Below are positions 27,098 through 34,852 of a stretch of 64,000 nt of DNA, piece after piece. The notes beneath the pieces are model-generated. The model saw only the letters and a program-made list of their open reading frames with translations. It was not told where the DNA came from and ran no database searches. Numbering within the stretch: position 1 is the first letter of the stretch; every line of letters begins with the position of its first letter. The position numbers were made by a program, and so were the translations under genes. This stretch comes from JAAFHB01 sp037133495 (GTDB taxonomy: Bacteria; Bacteroidota; Bacteroidia; Bacteroidales; Prolixibacteraceae): assembly GCA_037133495.1 (NCBI GenBank), contig JBAXOA010000004.1, forward strand, positions 1-64,000, read 5' to 3'.

Positions 27098-29100
27098 TTA
27101 ATTAAATCCTCCAGAAATATGAGGGGCATTTGGTCTGTTACCTGTGCACCTACATTAATAACTACTGATTTTACTTTGGCATCCATGGGAGAAAGAATCC
27201 GATTCTCTGACTTCATCGCTTCAATCACCATTAACAGATCACCCTTCTTAATTACTTGATTTTCTTTTATTCTAATCTCCAATACTTTACCATGTAAAGG
27301 AGATTTGATCACTCCGTTTTTGAAATCGAAGCTTTTGTCAGAACCGGAATCGGTTTCCGGGTAATTTTTCAATAAACCGGAATGTGAAATACTATATTGA
27401 ATATTCTCGCAACTAATCCATGTATTGCTTTGATTATCTGTGTGATATGATATTTCCTTGGTTGTGTTACCTATTTTTATCTGAAAGCTTTCTTTTGCTG
27501 CACTGATTATTTCAAACTGTACATTTATCCCATTTAACACAAATATAGAACATTCTTTACTTCTTAATTCATATCTAACATTATAACTTTCATTGGCTAT
27601 TGTTAATTTGATCAGCGTATCGGTTAATCTCCAAAATCCCAACGTATTCCAATGATCCGTATCAAGTGAAACCTCCTTGCGATAATGACTTTTCCCGATT
27701 ATTGCCGCGATCAAATAATTAATTTCTGATGAATTTAATTTGTTGGAGGAATAGGCGACTAATTCGTTGTGATTATTCTTGCAAAATTCAACTGAAATAA
27801 TATTTTGCCGAAAATCCGTATGTGCGAGGATCTTTTCGAGGTATTTAGTATTTGTTGCAGGACCTATAATATTTAAGTTCCTGATTTTGTCCTGAAGTAA
27901 ATTTATTGAGTCTTCCCGATTTTTTCCTGTGGCGATTAATTTCAGTAGAAGGGGATCAAACTGGTTCGTTATTTGATGATCAGGATTAATATCAGATTCT
28001 ATTCTTAGGTTTGGACTCTCAGGCAAATTTACAGAAAGCAAAGGCTTTGACGATGGTGTGAAATTTTGGGCCGGATTTTCAGCATAAATCCTAAGTTCAA
28101 CAGCATGTCCCTTTAGTGTCACCATCTCTTGCGTAATTGAAAGCGGGCATCCGGAAGAAATCTTCAATTGTTCACTGACAATATCAATACCCGTTACTTC
28201 TTCTGTAACCGCATGTTCCACCTGAATTCTCGGATTCATCTCCATAAAGAAAAAATTCCCGGATTCATCAATCAGAAACTCCACTGTTCCTGCTCCGGAA
28301 TAATTTACTGCTCTTCCTATTTGAATGGAAGCACTCAGAATTTTATCACGAATTTCGGGAGTTAAAAATTGTGCTGGAGCTTCTTCAATAATTTTTTGAT
28401 GATTGCGTTGTATAGAACATTCACGTTCATATAAGTGAATGATATTATTGAAGTTGTCACCTACTATCTGAACTTCTACATGACGTGCATTCCGAATGTA
28501 TTGTTCGACAAATAAGGCTCCGTTTCCAAAATAATTCAAAGCAATACGCGCTGACTTTACAACCCCATGTTTTAAAGCTTCCAGGTTATCAACCAATTCC
28601 ATTCCCTTACCTCCGCCGCCGTGAGAAGCTTTAATTAATACCGGATAATGCCATTCATTTGCATCCCGGTCAATAGATTGCAGATCGACCTCCCTGCTAA
28701 AAATTACTGGAATACCAAGGCTTTGAGCAAGCGATTTTGCAGCCAGCTTATTGCCCATTAACCTTAAAACCTCCGAAGATGGTCCGATAAAGATAAGATG
28801 ATGGTCTTCGCACGCTTTTGCAAATTCAGGATTCTCAGAAAGAAATCCATATCCGGGATGGATAGCTTTACATCCGGTTGAAACAGCAATATTAATAATC
28901 TTGCTGATATTCAAAAATGTCGAATTTAAATCGCCGTCTCCAAGACACACTGATTCATCTGCAAATTTGACATAATCAGTCTCTGTTTCAGACATAGGGT
29001 ACACTACAACCGTTCGGACAGATAATTTTTTGGCCGAACGGATTATTCTTAAGGCAATTTCACCCCTGTTAGCAATTAATATCTTATCCAGCAATACCAT
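27094..29100 (-). CDS. Acyl-CoA carboxylase alpha subunit (biotin carboxylase + BCCP), probable methylcrotonyl-CoA carboxylase
   Basis: The 668-residue protein combines three parts. Residues about 1-450 are a biotin carboxylase with ANRGEIALRIIRSAKKL, the ATP loop KASHGGGGKGMELV, VEVQIVGD, and the active-site stretch EMNPRIQVEHAVTEEVTG. Residues about 450-590 are a divergent linker (BT-like) domain. The last about 70 residues are a biotinyl domain with the biotinylated Lys in VIEAMKSEN. This arrangement is that of MCC or PCC alpha subunits, not of acetyl-CoA carboxylase AccC. The beta subunit lies two genes upstream with a methylglutaconyl-CoA hydratase between, so 3-methylcrotonyl-CoA is the likely substrate. 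Its product is 3-methylglutaconyl-CoA. Confidence 0.9.
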   Translation of the reverse strand: MVLLDKILIANRGEIALRIIRSAKKLSVRTVVVYPMSETETDYVKFADESVCLGDGDLNSTFLNISKIINIAVSTGCKAIHPGYGFLSENPEFAKACEDHHLIFIGPSSEVLRLMGNKLAAKSLAQSLGIPVIFSREVDLQSIDRDANEWHYPVLIKASHGGGGKGMELVDNLEALKHGVVKSARIALNYFGNGALFVEQYIRNARHVEVQIVGDNFNNIIHLYERECSIQRNHQKIIEEAPAQFLTPEIRDKILSASIQIGRAVNYSGAGTVEFLIDESGNFFFMEMNPRIQVEHAVTEEVTGIDIVSEQLKISSGCPLSITQEMVTLKGHAVELRIYAENPAQNFTPSSKPLLSVNLPESPNLRIESDINPDHQITNQFDPLLLKLIATGKNREDSINLLQDKIRNLNIIGPATNTKYLEKILAHTDFRQNIISVEFCKNNHNELVAYSSNKLNSSEINYLIAAIIGKSHYRKEVSLDTDHWNTLGFWRLTDTLIKLTIANESYNVRYELRSKECSIFVLNGINVQFEIISAAKESFQIKIGNTTKEISYHTDNQSNTWISCENIQYSISHSGLLKNYPETDSGSDKSFDFKNGVIKSPLHGKVLEIRIKENQVIKKGDLLMVIEAMKSENRILSPMDAKVKSVVINVGAQVTDQMPLIFLEDLIK

Positions 29101-29130
29101 TAATCAATTGATTCGTTTTTTGCAATTCTC

Positions 29131-29958
29131 TCAAAACTTTCGAACTTTTGCTTGCCATTTTGGGTTTTTCTTTTCAAGAAAAGCCGTAAAACCCTCTTGC
29201 GCCTCCGTTGATACCCTGATTTTCGCAAATAAAGCCGGGATATGTTTCATCTCTTCTTCAATCGGTTGAAGAATCAATCGGTTGATTAATTTTTTGGACG
29301 CAAACAGAGCTTGTTTGCCGTTTGACATTATTACATCAATCAACTCATTTAAGTACAATTCCATTTTATCAAAATCATTAAACGATTGATTAATAAGCCC
29401 ATATCTGACAGCTTCTTCTCCATTAAAATTTTTTGCCGTAAAAATAAGTTCCTTCAAATCAGTGGACCTGATCTTCTGAAGCAAATAAGGGGTTATCGTG
29501 GCTGCAGCCATTCCGATACGTGTTTCACTCAACGAAAACCTCGAATTATCAGTGCAATAGGCGAGATCACAAACGGCAATTAATCCGACACCTCCGCCAA
29601 ATATATTACCATGTGCTTCCGCTATTACTATTTTACTGCTGTTGAAGATCGTTTTAAACAGGCCGGAAAGGGCTTCACTTTCTTCAAGATTCCCTTGCGC
29701 CGAAAGTGTAAATGATTTTTTCATCCATTGAAGATCAGCCCCTGCACAAAATGATTTCCCCTGACCGCGTATAACGACCAATCTGACATTCCCATCTTCT
29801 TCTATTTCGGTAAAAAAAGAGGATATCTCAGTTATCATTGTGTTATTGATCGCATTATGGACATCCGGCCGTGCAAGCGACAAAGTTGCCACACCGTCTG
29901 TGACAGTTGCTAATATGGTTGTAAAATCTTTCAATTGTTTACATTCTATAAATGCCAT
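29131..29958 (-). CDS. liuC: Methylglutaconyl-CoA hydratase (crotonase family)
   Basis: This enzyme hydrates 3-methylglutaconyl-CoA to (S)-HMG-CoA. The 275-residue crotonase has FCAGADLQWMKK, the oxyanion-hole region, and NIFGGGVGLIAVCDLAYC. It then has RFSLSETRIGMAAATITPY, which closely matches what I recall of LiuC-type methylglutaconyl-CoA hydratases (GGGVGL, SLSEvriGl.pa.IsPy), in contrast to the GGGxEL and Glu pattern of fatty-acid enoyl-CoA hydratases. Its ATG lies 20 bp inside the end of the carboxylase beta gene, so the two are tightly coupled. The biotin carboxylase gene follows after 30 bp. This is the step that produces HMG-CoA for the reductase downstream. Confidence 0.9.
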   Translation of the reverse strand: MAFIECKQLKDFTTILATVTDGVATLSLARPDVHNAINNTMITEISSFFTEIEEDGNVRLVVIRGQGKSFCAGADLQWMKKSFTLSAQGNLEESEALSGLFKTIFNSSKIVIAEAHGNIFGGGVGLIAVCDLAYCTDNSRFSLSETRIGMAAATITPYLLQKIRSTDLKELIFTAKNFNGEEAVRYGLINQSFNDFDKMELYLNELIDVIMSNGKQALFASKKLINRLILQPIEEEMKHIPALFAKIRVSTEAQEGFTAFLEKKNPKWQAKVRKF

Positions 29959-31462
29959 TCTTGGGTGGTGCTGTTTTTTTGTTTGATGTTATCGAAAGTG
30001 CCAATCCTACAATTGATCGGGTATCAACCGGATCGATAATACCGTCGTCCCAAAGCCTTGAAGTACTGTAATAAGCCGAACTTTCCTCATCAAATCTGCT
30101 GATAAGATCATTATTCTGATTGTTGTCAGATTCTTTAATCGAATTCAGAACCTGCTGAGCCTGTGATCCGCCCATAACCCCAATCTTTGCATTCGGCCAC
30201 ATAAACAGAAAATCAGGGTCGTACGCTCTTCCTGCCATCGCATAATTGCCTGCCCCAAACGATCCGCCTATGATGACAGTTATTTTTGGAACTACCGATG
30301 TCGCTACTGCATGAATTAACTTGGCTCCATTACGTGCAATTCCTTCGTGTTCATATTTCTTGCCAACAATAAAGCCAGAGATATTCTGTAAAAAAAGGAG
30401 CGGTATTTTTCTGAAATTGCAAATTTCGATAAAATGAGCGCCTTTTAAGGAAGCCTCAGAAGTCAGAAATCCATTATTGGCAACAATTCCAACCGGAAAT
30501 CCCATAATTCTGCAATAACCGGTTATGATAGTTGTTCCGTAATTTTGTTTGAACTCTTCAAATTTGCTCCCATCAACAATTCTGGCTATAATTTCATAAA
30601 TATCGACCTGTTTTTTTAGATTAACAGGAGCTAAACCATATATTTCAGTTGGATTATATGCCGGTTGTTCAATTGGAGAAAGATTAATGTGCTGCGCTTC
30701 GTGCTGAGGAATTAATTCGAATATATTTCTGCAGATTCTGATCGCATCTATTTCATTATCTGCCAGATGATCAGCGACGCCCGAAATGCCGGTATGAACG
30801 AATGCTCCGCCTAATTCTTCAGCAGTAACCTCTTCGCCTGTCGCGGCTTTTACCAGAGGTGGACCGCCAATGAAAATAGTACCCTGATTTTTAACAATAA
30901 TAGTTTCATCGCTCATTGCAGGCACATAAGCACCACCGGCAGTGCATGATCCCATTACAATCGATATCTGAGGAATTCCGGCAGCTGACATCTGCGACTG
31001 GTTGTAAAAAATTCGTCCAAAACCATCATGATCGGGAAATATACGGGATTGTTCCGGTAAAAATATTCCGCCGGAATCGACCAGATAAATACATGGCAGA
31101 TGGTTCTTAAGGGCGATTTCCTGACCTCGTAAATGTTTTTTGACCGTCTCGTGAATATAAGTACCCCCTTTTACGGTTGCATCATTGGCAATGATCATGC
31201 ATAATTTACCTTGAACCTTCCCAATCCCGGTAATAATCCCTGCCGATGGGAACTTATCTTCGTATTGTCCGTATGCTGCCAATACAGAAAGTTCAAGAAA
31301 AGGGGTATTTCCATCGGTTAATAAATCTATTCTGCTTCTGGCATCAAATTTTCCGCGCGACCGGTGTCTGACAAAACTCAAATCTTCATCACGTCTGACT
31401 ACACTATTCATTTTTAAATGATAAGTGTCCATCAGCTGCGAAAAGATTTGAACTTTTTCCAT
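29939..31462 (-). CDS. liuB: Acyl-CoA carboxylase beta subunit, probable methylcrotonyl-CoA carboxylase
   Basis: This carboxyltransferase of about 507 residues transfers CO2 from carboxybiotin to the acyl-CoA. It has the duplicated crotonase-like halves: RGKFDARSRIDLLTD, VDSGGIFLPEQSRIFPDHDGFGRIFYN, GSCTAGGAYVPAMSDE and IFIGGPPLVKAATGEEV in the first, and VANNGFLTSEASLKGAHFIE, ISGFIVGKKYEHEGIARNGAK and GSFGAGNYAMAGRAYDPDF in the second. The motif ITGYCRIMGFPVGIVANNG and the alanine-for-ligand pattern are those of MCC beta. I use the ATG at 31462; a TTG at 31513 would add 17 residues and leave only 7 bp to the E1 gene. It is coupled to the hydratase by a 20-bp overlap. Confidence 0.9.
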   Translation of the reverse strand: MEKVQIFSQLMDTYHLKMNSVVRRDEDLSFVRHRSRGKFDARSRIDLLTDGNTPFLELSVLAAYGQYEDKFPSAGIITGIGKVQGKLCMIIANDATVKGGTYIHETVKKHLRGQEIALKNHLPCIYLVDSGGIFLPEQSRIFPDHDGFGRIFYNQSQMSAAGIPQISIVMGSCTAGGAYVPAMSDETIIVKNQGTIFIGGPPLVKAATGEEVTAEELGGAFVHTGISGVADHLADNEIDAIRICRNIFELIPQHEAQHINLSPIEQPAYNPTEIYGLAPVNLKKQVDIYEIIARIVDGSKFEEFKQNYGTTIITGYCRIMGFPVGIVANNGFLTSEASLKGAHFIEICNFRKIPLLFLQNISGFIVGKKYEHEGIARNGAKLIHAVATSVVPKITVIIGGSFGAGNYAMAGRAYDPDFLFMWPNAKIGVMGGSQAQQVLNSIKESDNNQNNDLISRFDEESSAYYSTSRLWDDGIIDPVDTRSIVGLALSITSNKKTAPPKNGIYRM

Positions 31463-31520
31463 GAACTGACCTTCTGAGGGAATAATATTTGATTTTATCT
31501 GTTTCAATTTCAAGCTTTAA

Positions 31521-33941
31521 TTAATCGTAAAGTCCCGGATATTTAAGGGGATTAGCCTTGTTCATAATTTCGTAGACTGCCTCAAAAATTGTTTCAGTAT
31601 TTGGTTTCGAAAAATATTCGCCATCAGTACCATAGGCGCCTCTATGGGCTTTAGCCGATAATGTTCTGGGAGGCGAATTAAGGAAATGAAATGCTTTTTG
31701 TTCTTCAAGCACCTTTTGCATCATATATGCAGTGCCACCGCCCGGCACATCTTCGTCTACAAACAGTACTTTATTGGTTTTCTGAATTGACCGGGTAATG
31801 ATATGATTTGTATCGAAAGGCACAAGTGTCTGTATATCTATTAGTTCTACTGATATTCCAAGTGATTTTAATTTATTTACAGCACTGTGGGCTATAGTAA
31901 CATTCCAGCCATAGGTAACGAGGGTAACATCTGTTCCTTCCGCCAAAATTTCAGGGATACCTAACGGAACTGCGAACTCTCCCGGATTTTCAGGGATCAT
32001 TTCATGAATATAATACCCTTTCAGCGGTTCAATTACCAAAGCCGGATTGTGTCCTTTTAACAAGGTATTATAAAACCCAGCAGCCTGTGTCATATTACGC
32101 GGAACACAAATATTGATACCACCTAGCGAACCAAGTAACATGCCCATCGGAGAACCCGAATGCCACATTCCCTGCAGCTGGTGACCTCTGGTCCGGATTA
32201 TCAACGGAGCAATTTGCTGTCCGCTGGTCCGGTAATAAAGTGTCGCGAGATCGTCGGAAATAGTTGAAAGAGCATAAATCAGGTAATCGAGGTACTGAAT
32301 TTCGGCAATAGGCTTAAACCCTCTGAGCGCCAATCCAATCCCCTGGCCAATAATCGTTGTTTCTCTGATTCCTGTGTCAAATACCCGATGTGTACCAAAT
32401 TTTTCCTGCATTCCTTTCATTCCCTGATTCACATCGCCTAGCCGTCCTGTATCTTCGCCAAAAGTGATCAGTAAAGGATATTTATCAAACAGAAGATCGA
32501 AATTGAGATTAAGAATCTCGTGAGCCGGAGCCAATTTAGAGTCGGAGTTATAAACCGGCTTTACATCATTTCCTGAATCATAATTATTGTCTTCGTGAAA
32601 AAGATGCGTATTGTACTTGTCTTTCCCCTTTTTTTCAATTTTTGTAACCCAATTCAACAGGTTATTTCTGCTCTTTTGAAAAGACGGATTACCACGAAGT
32701 AATCTTAGTTGTTTTTTAGCAAATGCCAGCAATTTTTTGCGGGTTGGAAATGGAGCAGTAAGAATGTCTTCCAGACCCTCTGCAAAAACTTCAGGAGCTG
32801 AGGTATTTTCTTCATATATTGCTGCTATTAAGCCACTTAATTCTTTTATTTCGTCCGCAAAACTTTGAAAAAATATCTGCCAGGCATGGTCTTTTGCCAA
32901 CCGGGCCCGAAGTGTCGCCCTATGCTCAATTGAAACGATTGTTTTTTTATCTGTTATTTTTTCCTCCAGTATCCATTCTCTGAATTTCAAAATCGGATCA
33001 TGCATTTTCTCCCATAACAGACGCTCATCACTTTTGTAACGCTCGTGCGATCCGGATGAAGAATGCCCCAAAGGCTGGGTTAATTCGTTAATATGAAATA
33101 TAACAGGGATATGATTCTCGCGGCAAATTTTGATCCCATTTTCGAATGTTTGAACCAAGGACAGGTAATCATGACCCGGACAAACGAAGATTTTACACCC
33201 GGCATCATTTTCATTGGCTTCAAAGCCTTGAAGCGCTTTGGATATGCTTCCTTTTGCTGTCTGCAGATCAACCGGAACACTTATTCCATAGCCGTCGTCC
33301 CAAATTGCGACAGCCATTGGTACCTGCAGAACACAAGCGGCATTAATAGTTTCGAAAAACATCCCTTCAGAAGTGCTCGACTCACCAATTGTTCCAAATG
33401 CTACTTCATTACCGGTAATGGAATTTTTTGTGTATTTTTTTAATTCAGGATTATCCCTAACCAATTTTGACGCCTGAGCCAATCCTAAAAGACGAGGCAT
33501 CTGACCTGCAGTAGGGGAGATATCGGACGATGAATTTTTTTGCTCCAACAGGTTATCAAATCCGCTCTCAATATCAAAATTCCGGGTTGCATGATGATTA
33601 TTGAAATTGCGCCCTACTGCTGATGGGTTATTTTCGATATCGGTATCCCCATATATCTGAGCGAAAAACTCTTCAGGATTGAGTAATCCTGTGGCTAACA
33701 TAAAAGTTTGGTCTCTGTAATAACCTGATCGCCAGTCGCCATTCTTAAAGCACTTGGCATAAGCAACTTGTGCCAGCTCTTTTCCATCCCCGAAAATACC
33801 AAAATGGGCACGACCCGCATGAACCTCCTTGCGACCTAAAATACTTAATTGCCGGCTTAAAAATACGGTATAATAATCGCTGAGAACAACGTCTTTTTCA
33901 ATATGCAATAATTCAGGCAGGCCAGATTCTTTCAAATGCAT
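31521..33941 (-). CDS. Fused alpha/beta E1 of a branched-chain-type 2-oxoacid dehydrogenase
   Basis: The protein has about 806 residues and fuses the E1 alpha and beta chains. The alpha part (about 1-350) contains YYRDQTFMLATGL, the TPP-binding region GTIGESSTSEGMFFETIN to WDDGYGISVP, and TQPLGHSSSGSHERYKS. The beta part (about 470-800) contains LLITFGEDTGRLGDVNQGM, DTGIRETTIIGQGIGLALRG, RTRGHQLQGMWHSGSP and VDEDVPGGGTAYMMQKV. Such fused enzymes in Bacteroidota are annotated as 2-oxoisovalerate or pyruvate-type E1. Position at the head of a leucine operon points to 4-methyl-2-oxopentanoate, giving isovaleryl-CoA. The ATG at 33941 is preferred over a TTG two codons earlier. No E2 or E3 is in the operon. 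Confidence 0.88.
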   Translation of the reverse strand: MHLKESGLPELLHIEKDVVLSDYYTVFLSRQLSILGRKEVHAGRAHFGIFGDGKELAQVAYAKCFKNGDWRSGYYRDQTFMLATGLLNPEEFFAQIYGDTDIENNPSAVGRNFNNHHATRNFDIESGFDNLLEQKNSSSDISPTAGQMPRLLGLAQASKLVRDNPELKKYTKNSITGNEVAFGTIGESSTSEGMFFETINAACVLQVPMAVAIWDDGYGISVPVDLQTAKGSISKALQGFEANENDAGCKIFVCPGHDYLSLVQTFENGIKICRENHIPVIFHINELTQPLGHSSSGSHERYKSDERLLWEKMHDPILKFREWILEEKITDKKTIVSIEHRATLRARLAKDHAWQIFFQSFADEIKELSGLIAAIYEENTSAPEVFAEGLEDILTAPFPTRKKLLAFAKKQLRLLRGNPSFQKSRNNLLNWVTKIEKKGKDKYNTHLFHEDNNYDSGNDVKPVYNSDSKLAPAHEILNLNFDLLFDKYPLLITFGEDTGRLGDVNQGMKGMQEKFGTHRVFDTGIRETTIIGQGIGLALRGFKPIAEIQYLDYLIYALSTISDDLATLYYRTSGQQIAPLIIRTRGHQLQGMWHSGSPMGMLLGSLGGINICVPRNMTQAAGFYNTLLKGHNPALVIEPLKGYYIHEMIPENPGEFAVPLGIPEILAEGTDVTLVTYGWNVTIAHSAVNKLKSLGISVELIDIQTLVPFDTNHIITRSIQKTNKVLFVDEDVPGGGTAYMMQKVLEEQKAFHFLNSPPRTLSAKAHRGAYGTDGEYFSKPNTETIFEAVYEIMNKANPLKYPGLYD

Positions 33942-33975
33942 TCTCAAATATTGAAAATTAATTTCAGGTTATTTT

Positions 33976-34010
33976 TATCTGTAAAAACATCAATATGTCT
34001 TTTACAGATA
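33976..34010 (-). promoter_or_regulatory. Inverted repeat at the head of the leucine/mevalonate operon
   Basis: Two perfect 11-bp arms (tatctgtaaaa at 33976-33986 and ttttacagata at 34000-34010) flank a 13-bp spacer that itself contains ACAT and ATGT. The dyad lies 35-69 bp before the E1 ATG and is the only strong dyad in the ribH-E1 gap. No T-run follows on either strand, so it is not a standard terminator. It is a candidate operator for a dimeric regulator or a 5'-UTR hairpin. Confidence 0.55.
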
Positions 34011-34071
34011 ACTAACGATTATTTGAGCTTTAAGTTTAAAAAAACAAAATAATATTATTCTTAATGCATTT

Positions 34072-34587
34072 TTATTCGGGTTCAATCTCGTTTTCAATCT
34101 CGTTTTCAAAATCATTTTGGAGTGAAACCATCTTGATTGCAGTAATGGCGGCTTCGTCTCCTTTATTACCTAACTTACCTCCAGCTCTGTCAAGCGCCTG
34201 TTGTTGATTTTCAGTAGTCAACACACCAAATATCACGGGGAGATTGTATTTTATGTTCAGGTCTGTGGCTCCTTTGGCTACTCCCTGACAGATAAAATCG
34301 AAATGACGGGTTTCACCTTGAATCACGCAGCCTAAAAGTATAATAGCCTCCACATCTGTATATTCTGCAAAAAATTGTCCGCCAATAGTCAATTCAAAAC
34401 TGCCAGGAACGTGCTTAACAATAATATTTTCATCCAGAACACCATGTTTTTTAAGTGTTTCGACAGCACCACATGCTAACGCCCCCGTAACTTCATAATT
34501 CCATTCCGAAACTACGATTCCGAATTTCATCTCTTTTCCATCCGGAACTGTATTTAAATCATATTCTGAAAGATTCTTTGTTGCCAT
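34072..34587 (-). CDS. ribH: 6,7-dimethyl-8-ribityllumazine synthase
   Basis: RibH makes the riboflavin precursor lumazine from a pyrimidinedione and dihydroxybutanone phosphate. The 171-residue protein has the family blocks KFGIVVSEWNYEVTGAL, VPGSFELTIGGQFFA, LLGCVIQGETRHFDFICQGVAKG with the catalytic His, PVIFGVLTTENQQQALDRAGGKLGNKGDEAA. The C-terminal tail is a short acidic repeat (ENEIENEIEPE), coded by a tandem 12-bp repeat. It is 130 bp upstream of the leucine/mevalonate operon on the same strand and could be read through. The operon's acyl-CoA dehydrogenase, IPP isomerase and reductase all need flavin, but so do many other enzymes. Confidence 0.97.
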   Translation of the reverse strand: MATKNLSEYDLNTVPDGKEMKFGIVVSEWNYEVTGALACGAVETLKKHGVLDENIIVKHVPGSFELTIGGQFFAEYTDVEAIILLGCVIQGETRHFDFICQGVAKGATDLNIKYNLPVIFGVLTTENQQQALDRAGGKLGNKGDEAAITAIKMVSLQNDFENEIENEIEPE

Positions 34588-34592
34588 AATAT

Positions 34593-34754
34593 CTAAATTT
34601 TCGACAAAACTAGTAAGAAAAACGGGTGAAACTGACTGCTGGTTAAAATATTTTGAACAGTACCCTCTGTAAGTTTGCCTGTACGCTGATCTGTTTTTAA
34701 AACAATCGCCACCTCAGTTCCAGGATTGATATTATTTCTGTTTCTGCCGTCCAT
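34593..34754 (-). CDS. Short YwbE-family protein, apparently C-terminally truncated
   Basis: Translated by hand, this 53-residue ORF starts MDGRNRNNINPGTEVAIVLK and continues TDQRTGKLTEGTVQNIL. This matches the small YwbE (DUF2196) family as I recall it (about 60-65 residues; PGxxVxIVLKxDQRTGKLTxGxVxxILTxSxxHP). After FHP the family continues with HGIKVRL and a GRVxEI end, but here it changes to FFLLVLSKI and stops, 5 bp before the ribH ATG. The C-terminal fifth is therefore missing or replaced. It may still be made, or it may be a recent decay product. It lies in the same direction as ribH. Confidence 0.6.
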   Translation of the reverse strand: MDGRNRNNINPGTEVAIVLKTDQRTGKLTEGTVQNILTSSQFHPFFLLVLSKI

Positions 34755-34852
34755 AAAATATGTATGCTTAAAGTGTAATAACTATTTTATCATATTACAC
34801 AAAAATATGAGAAAATAAATAGATTACTTTGCACGATAATTAATTATTAGTC

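Noticed and set aside
27094..31462. The carboxylase pair as propionyl-CoA or geranyl-CoA carboxylase
   Set aside because: The methylglutaconyl-CoA hydratase between the two subunits, with LiuC-like motifs, fits only the methylcrotonyl-CoA reaction well. Without an assay, geranyl-CoA remains a minor option.
17794..33941. The operon working in reverse to make isovaleryl-CoA from HMG-CoA, as in myxobacteria
   Set aside because: The myxobacterial route needs HMG-CoA synthase and a special decarboxylase. Here a biotin carboxylase pair is present and a complete set of enzymes from HMG-CoA to IPP follows. The reverse route cannot be strictly excluded.
33976..34010. The dyad as a terminator of ribH
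   Set aside because: On the minus strand the hairpin is followed by AAAAATAACC, not a U-run, and it is 62 bp behind ribH but close to the next start codon. An operator or leader structure fits better.
34072..34110. Short tandem repeat in the 3' end of ribH
   Set aside because: Two 12-bp units coding ENEIENEIE in a variable C-terminal tail; probably simple slippage with no functional meaning.
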